A stretch of DNA of 57,653 nucleotides. Source: JAVBLG01 sp031553655. Its GTDB lineage: Bacteria > Desulfobacterota > Desulfovibrionia > Desulfovibrionales > Desulfovibrionaceae. Below are positions 43,172 to 51,048 of this stretch, one piece after another. Made by a program: the position numbers and the translations under genes. The first letter of the stretch is position 1, and each line of letters opens with the position of its first letter. The DNA lies in assembly GCA_031553655.1 (NCBI GenBank), contig JAVBLG010000012.1:1-57653 (forward strand), in the 5' to 3' direction. Under the pieces are notes generated by a model. It saw nothing but the letters and a program-made list of their open reading frames with translations. It searched no databases and had not been told where the DNA came from.

Positions 43172-45619
43172 ATGCATACCAATCTTGAAGTACATGGCGC
43201 AATGTTCAATTCCAACGGTTTTCTCACTAAAAATGCGCAACGGCAACGTTGCCTTGAAGCGGTGCAAGCCGCCAAGGAATTTTTGTTGAACGCCCCCCAA
43301 AAAATAGATGTGGAACGCCTTAGATGCCTCCTGGATGTTTATCGCGAATATGACTATGAGCCGGTGATTGTGCTGCGGGCCAGATTATTTGAAAGGCTTC
43401 TCGCCACCAAAAGTCTTTATCTTGACGATAACCCCATTGTGGGCACGGTTACCGCCCATCCGGCCGGGGTGTACGTTTACCCGGAATGGGACGCGGAATG
43501 GATTTTGAAAGAAATCAACCAGGCCATGATGAGCCATCTTGGCAAAGTTAATGTAAGCGATGAAGAAAAAGAACTGATGCTGGAGGCGGCCCGCTTTTTC
43601 AAAACGCGCAGCGCCACAGCCAAAGCGCGTTCGCTTTCAAAGGAAATGCACGGATTTGATCCGATGGTGGGCATAAAGGCCGGAGTGTTTACCGAAGGAA
43701 CCACCTACACGGTAGGCGCAGGCAACGTGGACTATGAAACATTCATCCGCCGGGGGCTTGCGGACATTATCAAAGAAACCGAAGAACGCATGCATGCGCT
43801 GACCGTTACCACCGAAAACAGTCCGCGCATAGATTTTTACCGGGCCGTGCTTATTTCATTGCGCGCTCTGGTAAATCTGGCGCATCGATATGCGGAATTG
43901 GCCGAAGAAAAGGCTGCTGCCACCGACGACCCCGCGCGCAAGGCTGAACTGCTCGAAATAGCGGTTACCTGCCGTCACGTTCCGGAATATGCGCCGCGAA
44001 CCTTCCGCGAAGCGGTACAGGCTTGGTGGTTCCTGCATCTGGGCGTGCAGATCGAACAAAGCGGATGCGGCTCGTCTCCTGGCCGTCTCGGGCAATATCT
44101 TGATCCTTATTACCAGGCCGATAAGAAAAATGGAACGGAAGCCGAAGACGCCATGGCCTGGCTCAAGTGCCTGTTCGTAAAAATTCTGGAATTCGGCTAT
44201 TATCAGGGCATAGCCTATTCCCAGCTGGTTTCCGGGCACACCGGGCACACCATCAATGTAGGCGGTTTCAATGCCGAGGGGCTCGACGCCACTACCGAGC
44301 TTGATTACCTGCTTCTGGACACGCAAATCGATTTGCGCAACATACAGCCCACCATCACCATACTTTATCATGATGGATTGAAAGAAGATTTCCTTTTGAA
44401 GGCCATTGACCTGGAGCGCACCGGACTTGGCCAGCCCCAATGGATGAACACGCGAGTGGTCATGGAACGCCTGCTGACCAGGCACGCCAAATGCGGCATT
44501 ACCCTGGCCGACGCCCGCAACTGCATCAATATGAGCTGCGTAGGCACAGGCATAGCCGGAAAAACCGCCTTTATCCGCGAAAACGCAACTTTCAACCTGG
44601 CTAAATGCATGGAACTGGCCTTGAATAACGGCTATGACTCCATCACCAGAAAGCAGGTGGGCGCGGCGAGCGGCGATCCTCTGGGGTTCAGCGATTTCGA
44701 GCAGCTTTTTGCAGCTTACAGCGCTCAGGTAAAGCATATGTTCGACCAGATCCGCCCCTATGGTTCCATTTCCAACAAGTCCCTCGGGGATACAGTGCCC
44801 GGCCCCTTCCGCTCAGCCATGTACGGCGGATGTCTGGAGCGCGGCAAGCACGAATATGACGGCGGCCCGGATTACTATCTGTATTATGTAATCAGCACGG
44901 CCGGGGTGGATGCGGCCAACTCTCTGGCCGCGATAAAGCATCTTGTTTATGACACCGGCGAATTGACCATGGCCAGGATTATTGAGGCCCTGAAAGCAAA
45001 TTTTGAAGGATTTGACGATGTGAAGCGGGCCTGCCTGGCCGCTCCCAAACACGGCAACGGCGACAATAACATGGATATGCTGGTGCGCCGCGTATACGAC
45101 GATGCCATGAATCACTTCCATGCCTGCAATGAGAATTATTACGGCAAGCATATCGCCAATATTGAAGCTTATTCTCTGTCCATACACAACTATTTCGGCA
45201 TGCTTACCGGCGCTCTGCCCAATGGGCGCGGTAAGGGCCTGCCCCTGACCGATGCCAGTGTTTCGGCCATGCCCGGAACCGACGTGAACGGCCCTCTGGC
45301 CCTGATCAGCTCCGCGGCCAAGGCGCTCGATACCGTGCGCTACGGCTCCAACCACTTCAATATGAAATTCCATCCTTCGGCGCTCAACGGCATTGCCGGG
45401 GCGCGTAAGCTGCTGGCCCTGATCAAATCCTACATGGATATGGGCGGCTCGCACATTCAATTCAATATTGTAAGCTCGGAAACCCTGCGTAAAGCCCAGG
45501 CCGAGCCGGAAGACTACAAGGGGCTTACCGTGCGCGTGGCCGGGTTCAGCGCCTACTACACGCGGTTGCACAAGGGAGTTCAGGATGAATTGATCGCCCG
45601 CACTGAACTGTCGTTGTAA
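43172..45619 (+). CDS. Glycyl radical enzyme of unassigned type
   Basis: 815 residues, started at the ATG after CGGAGG. The C-terminal glycyl radical motif is RVAGFSAYYTRL (radical Gly near 791). The active-site thiyl loop reads NMSCVGTGIAGK (Cys near 456). Dehydratases and C-N or C-S lyases of the family (CutC, glycerol and propanediol dehydratases, isethionate and DHPS lyases) carry Cys-x-Glu; here the Glu is a Gly, so that chemistry is unlikely. The IAGK that follows is more like decarboxylase or fumarate-adding branches, but no assignment is possible. The activase and a DASS carboxylate transporter are co-encoded, pointing to a carboxylate substrate (inference). No microcompartment genes are present. 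Confidence 0.9.
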   Translation: MHTNLEVHGAMFNSNGFLTKNAQRQRCLEAVQAAKEFLLNAPQKIDVERLRCLLDVYREYDYEPVIVLRARLFERLLATKSLYLDDNPIVGTVTAHPAGVYVYPEWDAEWILKEINQAMMSHLGKVNVSDEEKELMLEAARFFKTRSATAKARSLSKEMHGFDPMVGIKAGVFTEGTTYTVGAGNVDYETFIRRGLADIIKETEERMHALTVTTENSPRIDFYRAVLISLRALVNLAHRYAELAEEKAAATDDPARKAELLEIAVTCRHVPEYAPRTFREAVQAWWFLHLGVQIEQSGCGSSPGRLGQYLDPYYQADKKNGTEAEDAMAWLKCLFVKILEFGYYQGIAYSQLVSGHTGHTINVGGFNAEGLDATTELDYLLLDTQIDLRNIQPTITILYHDGLKEDFLLKAIDLERTGLGQPQWMNTRVVMERLLTRHAKCGITLADARNCINMSCVGTGIAGKTAFIRENATFNLAKCMELALNNGYDSITRKQVGAASGDPLGFSDFEQLFAAYSAQVKHMFDQIRPYGSISNKSLGDTVPGPFRSAMYGGCLERGKHEYDGGPDYYLYYVISTAGVDAANSLAAIKHLVYDTGELTMARIIEALKANFEGFDDVKRACLAAPKHGNGDNNMDMLVRRVYDDAMNHFHACNENYYGKHIANIEAYSLSIHNYFGMLTGALPNGRGKGLPLTDASVSAMPGTDVNGPLALISSAAKALDTVRYGSNHFNMKFHPSALNGIAGARKLLALIKSYMDMGGSHIQFNIVSSETLRKAQAEPEDYKGLTVRVAGFSAYYTRLHKGVQDELIARTELSL

Positions 45620-45635
45620 TAATTACATGACATCC

Positions 45636-45659
45636 GCCGGGGGCTGACACGCCCCCGGC
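45636..45659. other. 9-bp GC-rich hairpin inside the operon
   Basis: GCCGGGGGC pairs with GCCCCCGGC around TGACAC, 17 bases after the stop of the radical enzyme gene. With no U-run it is more likely an mRNA end-protecting or attenuating hairpin that keeps the enzyme message more abundant than the downstream genes. Confidence 0.6.
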
Positions 45660-45696
45660 AACCATACCTCAGCGTCATAAATAAGGAGTAAAATTT

Positions 45697-45984
45697 ATGC
45701 GAGTCTCTTCGATCGCCCGTGAAAAACTGACGGGATTTTTACAGGATTATGATGATGGTGTTGTGCGCGTAGCGCAACTGGCCCTTGGCGGAGGCTGAGC
45801 TGGCAAGCTACTTTTGGGCGCGACTCTGGATGAGTCGTATAATGAAGATGATGATTTTATATATCCCATTGACGGAATAACTGTGGTTATGGACAAAGCG
45901 CTGCGCGAAACCCTGGGTCCGGTGGCAATAGATTTCGAACCGGAAAAGGGCATTGTGGTTTCTTCAGAAAACAAAACAAATTGA
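45697..45984 (+). CDS. HesB/IscA-like selenoprotein (UGA at codon 34 read as Sec)
   Basis: Starts at an ATG after AAGGAG and runs 95 codons to the TGA at 45982-45984, with an in-frame TGA at 45796-45798. Reading that TGA as selenocysteine gives LALGGG-U-AGKLLLGATLDES followed by FIYPIDGITVVMDKALRET and VAIDFEPEKGIVVSS, which is the A-type carrier (HesB/IscA) fold, with Sec at the first conserved ligand Cys. The C-terminal CGC of classical IscA is absent. HesB-like selenoproteins are a known rare family in delta-proteobacteria. It lies between the glycyl radical enzyme and its activase (11 bp to the next ATG), so it may serve the Fe-S clusters of the activase (inference). Standard gene calling would miss it. 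Confidence 0.85.
45821..45837 (+). promoter_or_regulatory. Candidate bacterial SECIS hairpin in the HesB-like gene
   Basis: CGACTC-TGGAT-GAGTCG forms a perfect 6-bp stem with a G-containing apical loop starting 28 bases after the UGA. Bacterial SECIS elements lie about 16-37 bases downstream of the UGA with a G in the first loop positions, so this one fits. Confidence 0.65.
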
Positions 45985-45995
45985 CGGAGTATGGC

Positions 45996-46901
45996 ATGCG
46001 GCCAATTTCCGGAACTATTTTTGATATTCAGCGTTTCAGCGTGCATGACGGCCCAGGAGCGCGTTCCACAGTATTTTTCAAGGGCTGCCCACTTTCCTGT
46101 AGGTGGTGCTCCAACCCCGAGTCGCAAGGCGGCAGGCCCGAACTGATGTTCTTCGGCCACTTATGCTCAGGCTGCGGCGCTTGCATTGCGGCCTGCCCTC
46201 ACGAGGTTGTGGAATTGCGCGAAGGGCGGTCCGCGATGCTTGAAGGCAAATGTCGGTCTTGCGGATTGTGCGTAAAAGCCTGCCCGCGCCATGCCCGCTC
46301 CCTTTCCGGCCGGATTATGAGCGTAGACGAAGTATGCGCCTTCGTACGCGAAGACTGGCGCATGTACATGCAGAGCGGAGGCGGAGTCACCTGCGGAGGC
46401 GGCGAGGCCATGGCCCAGCCCGTATTTTTACGGGCGCTGCTTACCGCCCTGCACGACGATCTGGGTTTTCATACCTGCCTGGACACCAGCGGCTTCTCCC
46501 CGTGGGACACTCTGGAAAGCCTTCTGCCGGTTTTGGATCTTGTTCTGCTCGATATCAAACACATGGACAGCACAGCCCACCGGCAAAGCACTGGAGTCGA
46601 CAACGCCGCGATTCTGAAAAATGCGGCGGAACTGGGGCGGCGCAATTTTCCGGTAATTGTGCGGCTGCCGCTCATACCCGGATTTAATGATGATGCGCTG
46701 AATATTGGCCGCATGGGTAATTTTTTACGCAATGTCGGGCTGAACAAGGTGGAAATCATGCCCTACCACAATTTCGGTATGGCCAAATATCAGGCGCTTG
46801 GGCGCGAATATCCCGGCCCTTCCGGAAAAATTGTCGATGCTGGGGCATCCGCCGAGCTGCTGCGCAATTTTGGCCTGGAGGTGGACATACACGAGCATTA
46901 G
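45996..46901 (+). CDS. Glycyl radical enzyme activase (radical SAM)
   Basis: Start at the ATG at 45996 with GGAG upstream; an in-frame TTG earlier overlaps the preceding gene. The 301 residues contain FDIQRFSVHDGPGARSTVFF, the radical-SAM motif KGCPLSCRWCSNPES and an inserted domain with two [4Fe-4S] ferredoxin motifs (CSGCGACIAACPHE, CRSCGLCVKACPRH). GGEAMAQ stands where most activases have GGEP. The C-terminal part keeps VRLPLIPGFND and KVEIMPYHNFGMAKYQALG. It installs the glycyl radical on the enzyme encoded two genes upstream. Confidence 0.93.
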   Translation: MRPISGTIFDIQRFSVHDGPGARSTVFFKGCPLSCRWCSNPESQGGRPELMFFGHLCSGCGACIAACPHEVVELREGRSAMLEGKCRSCGLCVKACPRHARSLSGRIMSVDEVCAFVREDWRMYMQSGGGVTCGGGEAMAQPVFLRALLTALHDDLGFHTCLDTSGFSPWDTLESLLPVLDLVLLDIKHMDSTAHRQSTGVDNAAILKNAAELGRRNFPVIVRLPLIPGFNDDALNIGRMGNFLRNVGLNKVEIMPYHNFGMAKYQALGREYPGPSGKIVDAGASAELLRNFGLEVDIHEH

Positions 46902-46964
46902 ACCATTTTTGCGGAATGAAGGGCCCTTATTAGGCCGAAACCTTAAACCGAAACAGGAGAAAAC

Positions 46965-48407
46965 ATGTCTCTAGCCGAAAATGCTACCGAATCTCCGCGC
47001 GGTTTATCCAGAAACCAGATAAATGGAATAATAACAGTGATGATTGGGGTGGTAATCTGGTTTTTACCAGTTCCGTCCGGCGTCACTGCGCAAGCCTGGC
47101 ATCTTTTCGCGCTGACCGCCGCAATTATAGCCGGTTTTATTCTTCAACCAATACCCATAGGCGCGGTGGCCTTTGTGGGCATAACCATAACCGCGCTCAC
47201 CGGCACGCTAAAATCCCGCGAGGTGGTGGCCGGATTCGGTAATGACACCATGTGGCTGATTGTGTGCGCTTTTCTGTTCTCCCGCGCCTTCATCAAAACC
47301 GGCCTCGGGCAAAGAATCGCCTATTGCTTTTTGCGCATGATGGGCGACAGCACTTTAAAAGTGGCTTACGCGCTGGTGTTCAGCGATTTGGTTCTGGCTC
47401 CTCTTTCCCCCTCCAGCGGGGCCAGAGGCGGGGCGATCATGTACCCGATCATTCGCGGCATAAGCGCGGCTCTGGGTTCGGAGCCTGGAGCCACGTCACG
47501 CCGGGTGGGCGCGTATCTCATACAGTGCGTCTACCAGTGCGAGGCCATATTATGTGCCATGTTCATCACAGCCATGGCCGGCAACGTTTTGATTGTGGAT
47601 CTGGCAAAAAAGACCATTGGCGTGGAAATAACCTGGATTTCCTGGTTTGTGGCCGCCAGTGTGCCCGGTGTGGTATGTCTCCTGATTTACCCCTGGCTTG
47701 TTTATAAAATGTATCCGCCGGAACTAAAGGATTCGCCCGAAGCCAAGATTCTTGCCACGCAAAAGCTTGAAGAAATCGGACCAATGAGCATACACGAGCG
47801 CATTTTGTCCGTGACCTTTGCCGTTGCCCTGACCCTGTGGTGTACTTCGTCCTATAACAATATTCCTGCCACAACAGTGGCCATGCTGGCTGTTGCGGTC
47901 ATCATGTTGAGCAATATTTTGAGCTGGAAGGAAATACTCAATGAAAACAGCGCATGGGATACGCTGATCTGGATGGGAAGCCTCATGGCTCTGGCCGGAG
48001 AGCTTTCCAAAAAGGGCTTTATCGGATGGTTCGCCAATCTGGCCAGCTCCTCTCTGGCCGGAATTGACGGCATGGCCGTGCTGGTGCTGCTGGCGATAAT
48101 ATATATGTATGTCCATTACGGCTTTGCCAGTATGACCGCCCATATTTCAGCCATGTACGCGGCTTTTGCCGCAGTGGCCGTTGCCGCCGGAGCCCCGCCC
48201 ATGCTGGCGGCGCTGACTCTCGGCTTTACGGCTAACTTGTGCATGGCCCTTACCCACTATAGCGGAACATCCAGCCCGGTGTTTTTCGGCCCAGGTTTCG
48301 TGCCGATGAAGACATGGTGGCGTATGGGGTTCATTTTTTCGCTGATCAGTCTGGCAATATGGATGAGCGTCGGCGCGGTGTGGTGGAAGGTGTTGGGCTA
48401 CTGGTAG
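46965..48407 (+). CDS. DASS-family (SLC13/CitT) carboxylate transporter
   Basis: 480 residues, about 12 hydrophobic segments, start after CAGGAG. The sequence WLIVCAFLFSRAFIKTGLGQ, then LAPLSPSSGARGGAIMYPI and the C-terminal ALTHYSGTSSPVFFGPGFVP are typical of the bacterial/plastid dicarboxylate translocator branch (DiT1/CitT). The last two carry the SNT-like binding motifs in modified form. Members exchange or import di- and tricarboxylates. Being last in the radical-enzyme operon, it probably imports the substrate or exchanges it for product. Confidence 0.92.
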   Translation: MSLAENATESPRGLSRNQINGIITVMIGVVIWFLPVPSGVTAQAWHLFALTAAIIAGFILQPIPIGAVAFVGITITALTGTLKSREVVAGFGNDTMWLIVCAFLFSRAFIKTGLGQRIAYCFLRMMGDSTLKVAYALVFSDLVLAPLSPSSGARGGAIMYPIIRGISAALGSEPGATSRRVGAYLIQCVYQCEAILCAMFITAMAGNVLIVDLAKKTIGVEITWISWFVAASVPGVVCLLIYPWLVYKMYPPELKDSPEAKILATQKLEEIGPMSIHERILSVTFAVALTLWCTSSYNNIPATTVAMLAVAVIMLSNILSWKEILNENSAWDTLIWMGSLMALAGELSKKGFIGWFANLASSSLAGIDGMAVLVLLAIIYMYVHYGFASMTAHISAMYAAFAAVAVAAGAPPMLAALTLGFTANLCMALTHYSGTSSPVFFGPGFVPMKTWWRMGFIFSLISLAIWMSVGAVWWKVLGYW

Positions 48408-48455
48408 CCCAGACGCGTTTGTGGTGTACAAATAAGAGGTGGAGTTTGCAATTCC

Positions 48456-48501
48456 GCCCATGAAATGAAGCCCGGTGCAAACCGGGCTTCATTTCATGGG
48501 C
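48456..48501. terminator. 20-bp perfect hairpin, bidirectional terminator
   Basis: GCCCATGAAATGAAGCCCGG pairs with its exact complement across TGCAAA. It lies between the transporter gene and the converging DUF169 gene, so it can end both transcripts. Confidence 0.85.
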
Positions 48502-48510
48502 GCGCAAATT

Positions 48511-49350
48511 TTATTTGGAATCGGTATTATCCCAAGCTTTTGCGCTTTTGGCCACCTTTTTGCGCACTCCTCCCCAGGTGTGCCGCACAAGAGCGGAGGT
48601 TTCCATAGCCCCCAGCATCTTTTTATATAGAGGCAAGGGCGCGGAAAAGATAAGTTCGTCCGTTTTCAGAAACTTGCGCGCCGAAAGGTCAAAGCCGCCC
48701 AGCACGGCGCGCTCTTCTCCCCTTTGCTGATAAACCAACGGCCAGGCTATGATGCTGCCGCATCCCGCGCTGAAAGGCGAGGCCACAGCCTGATGATCTC
48801 CCGCCGCATAGCAGGTCAGAGAAAACAAGCCGTTCATGGCCTCCGGCCGGGCGAAAAAGGTCACCACCAGCGGTTCCTCGCCATCTTTAAAATGCTCCAG
48901 AGGCTTGATTACACAATATTTGCCCGTTGCTTCGGGCGGAATGGTGTCTTCCATAAAGGCGCGCATGGATTCCGGAGAGGGCAGATAATGTTCGCCTTCA
49001 ATGGGGGTTCCGGGCACTCCGGTGGAAACAAAAAGAATGTTCATTTCCAGATAGGGGCGATACAGCCCGGAGTAAAAGCCGCCGCCCATGCAGCCGCATT
49101 CTTCATGGCTGATAAAAGCCGCTTTTCTTTTTTTACGGGCCAACCATATATTACCGATAATGCAGGAAAAATTTCCAAACGCCTTTGGCCAGTCAATTTC
49201 ACCCGCGTCTTCGCGTTTGCGGCTGAAAATTTCTCCGGGTTTAGGGCCGAAACCGTCGGGCTTCTCATCGGTATAATAAACGCCAAAGGGATTTTCATCG
49301 TGCCCCAGAAGTTCCATAAGTCTTTGCGTGCGTGAAATAATATTTTCCAT
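48511..49350 (-). CDS. DUF169-family protein
   Basis: 279 residues, start after GGAGG. LMELLGHDENPFGVYYTDEK at the start, then GNFSCIIGNIWLARKKRKAA and EECGCMGGGFYSGLYRP, matches DUF169 proteins common in Desulfovibrio and other anaerobes. The cluster of cysteines (CSCII, ECGCMGG, LTCYAAGDH, GCGS) could bind a metal or Fe-S centre. Function is unknown. It follows larA on the same strand but behind a strong terminator, so it likely has its own promoter. Confidence 0.85.
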   Translation of the reverse strand: MENIISRTQRLMELLGHDENPFGVYYTDEKPDGFGPKPGEIFSRKREDAGEIDWPKAFGNFSCIIGNIWLARKKRKAAFISHEECGCMGGGFYSGLYRPYLEMNILFVSTGVPGTPIEGEHYLPSPESMRAFMEDTIPPEATGKYCVIKPLEHFKDGEEPLVVTFFARPEAMNGLFSLTCYAAGDHQAVASPFSAGCGSIIAWPLVYQQRGEERAVLGGFDLSARKFLKTDELIFSAPLPLYKKMLGAMETSALVRHTWGGVRKKVAKSAKAWDNTDSK

Positions 49351-49420
49351 AATGTGCCTCCGCGATTTTATCTTATCGAAATTTCCTTACAATTTTACAT
49401 TGAACGCTCAAGATAAAAAA

Positions 49421-49453
49421 AACAAGGCCCTCCGGCTGGCGAAGGGCCTTGTT
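49421..49453 (-). terminator. Rho-independent terminator of larA
   Basis: On the minus strand AACAAGGCCCT pairs with AGGGCCTTGTT and is followed by a run of eight T. It lies 25 bases after the larA stop codon. Confidence 0.92.
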
Positions 49454-49477
49454 CAGAAAAAAAATAAAACGCTTCTC

Positions 49478-50755
49478 TTATTCGGCCAGAGGAATTACAT
49501 ACGGCCCTTCGGGAATAACCAACACCCGCTCATCTCCGCAGGCCTTTATCCATTCGGCCAGCGCGGTGGGCAAATCGTCAATGCGCTCCACTCCGGTAAG
49601 AGCGTGATCGGGGTCGGAAAGCCTCGGGGCATACAACATAACGCTACCCATGGCCAGCACTTCGGTAAGCTTCTGGGTTTGCCATTCGTCTATTTCGGCA
49701 CGATCGCGGGTGCGAATTTCATCCAGAAAACCCTGCCAGCCCTTTTTCACCAGAATTTCTTGCGCGGTACGAAAGTGCGCCGAGCCAAAGCCTTCGGCGC
49801 ATTCTGAGGCAATGAAGATGCGCCCGCCCGGAGCCAAAGCATCCTTGGCGGCCACCATGCCCTTTACGGTCTGATAGTAAGTGAGATCCAGAGGATAACC
49901 GGCGCAACTGGTGATTATGGTCTTATATTTGCCCTTGACTGGAACAACGAAAAAATCGCGTGTATAATCCACGGCCAGCCGGTGCGAGGCCGTAAGCTCG
50001 CCAAAATTGACAAACGAAATCCGCCGCTCTTCGTCCAGCACCACGTTGACGCAATACACTGGAGCCAGTTTGCCCACAATATCCAGCTGCTCACGGTGCA
50101 GGGGGTTGCCTTCCATATTCAGGTTGCAGGATTTTTCGTCGCCCATGATAAAAGCGTTATGAAATGTACGTATGGTTGATTCATGGCATACGCCGGGGGC
50201 GATAACTTTGCGACCGCCGGAAAAACCGGCCATGAAGTGCGGTTCGACCAGACCGACCACCATCTTGAGTTCAGCGTTCACAAAACGACTGTCTACCCCA
50301 ACCGGGGTGCCTGAGGCGGTGTTGGCGAAAAAGGTGTGATCTTCTTTGCGGGTGGCAAAATGGTTTTCCACACGGAAATTTTCCACAATTTCCCGACTGC
50401 CCACCACCCGGATCAGTTCTTCACCCTCATTAGGCCGATGCAGCCCGGTGGCCACCAGAATGGTGATTCCTTCGCGGGGAACCCCGGACTCCAGCAAAAT
50501 TTTGAGCATGGGGTCAAGTAAAAGGGCATTGGGTACGGGCCTGGTGATATCGCATATCAAAATGCAGGCCGATTTTTTGCCTTTGGCCAAATCTGACAGG
50601 GGTGCGCACTCCACAGGATTGGCATAGGCCTTGGCCGTTTCTTTTTCCGGTTCGGCAAGAACAGGCATGGCCTTTTTGCTCACCACAGCCACCTGCCAGT
50701 TGTCGGGCAGTTCCAACGGCAGCCCTTCACGTCCGTAATTCAAGGTAACATGCAT
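49478..50755 (-). CDS. larA: LarA-type nickel-pincer racemase (lactate racemase family)
   Basis: 425 residues, start after AAAGGAG. The family landmarks are present: LICDITRPVPNALLLDPML near 68, ILVATGLHRPNEGEEL with the catalytic His near 107, VEPHFMAGFSGGRKVIAPG with the second His and the cofactor Lys near 175-188, and NPLHREQLDIVGKL. LarA binds a nickel-pincer nucleotide and interconverts D- and L-2-hydroxy acids; relatives act on malate and others. The cofactor-making genes larB, larC and larE are not in the window. It is divergent from the formate dehydrogenase operon. Confidence 0.85.
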   Translation of the reverse strand: MHVTLNYGREGLPLELPDNWQVAVVSKKAMPVLAEPEKETAKAYANPVECAPLSDLAKGKKSACILICDITRPVPNALLLDPMLKILLESGVPREGITILVATGLHRPNEGEELIRVVGSREIVENFRVENHFATRKEDHTFFANTASGTPVGVDSRFVNAELKMVVGLVEPHFMAGFSGGRKVIAPGVCHESTIRTFHNAFIMGDEKSCNLNMEGNPLHREQLDIVGKLAPVYCVNVVLDEERRISFVNFGELTASHRLAVDYTRDFFVVPVKGKYKTIITSCAGYPLDLTYYQTVKGMVAAKDALAPGGRIFIASECAEGFGSAHFRTAQEILVKKGWQGFLDEIRTRDRAEIDEWQTQKLTEVLAMGSVMLYAPRLSDPDHALTGVERIDDLPTALAEWIKACGDERVLVIPEGPYVIPLAE

Positions 50756-51048
50756 ATATTCTCCTTTAGAACCGATATTTTTTTAAATCGATAAATTCCC
50801 TATAGAACACAACCTCGCAAAAGTCCAAAACATAGGTGTTGGTACGGAACTGTGGCGTAAAATTTGGAATAATACCGCATTTAGTAGCTATACCATATTG
50901 CCTCATAGCGATTTTTATTATATGCTAATACGCGCATATTAATGGTGCGCGACGCAATCGCGCTTTCAGGTGTTGCGGTTCAAAATATCGCGAGGAGATC
51001 TCCTTTGTTCCTCGTATAATGTGAGCGGGATAAGTTTAAGGAGGTATC
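50756..51048. promoter_or_regulatory. Divergent larA/fdhA intergenic region
   Basis: The 293 bp contain the promoters of both genes. Seen: GCGCGA-CGCAA-TCGCGC (near 50947), a perfect palindrome AGGAGATCTCCT (50993-51004), and the fdhA ribosome site AAGGAGG just before 51049. A sigma-54-like TGGCGTAAAATTTGG near 50855 has a mismatch in the -12 element. No site was assigned with confidence. Confidence 0.4.

Noticed and set aside
43172..45619. Choline TMA-lyase, isethionate lyase or DHPS lyase identity for the radical enzyme
   Set aside because: The Cys-x-Glu motif of these enzymes is absent and there are no microcompartment or acetaldehyde-handling genes nearby.
45697..45800. The first TGA of the HesB-like gene as a true stop or pseudogene
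   Set aside because: Family similarity continues in the same frame after the TGA, the position is a known ligand Cys/Sec site, and a SECIS-like hairpin follows.
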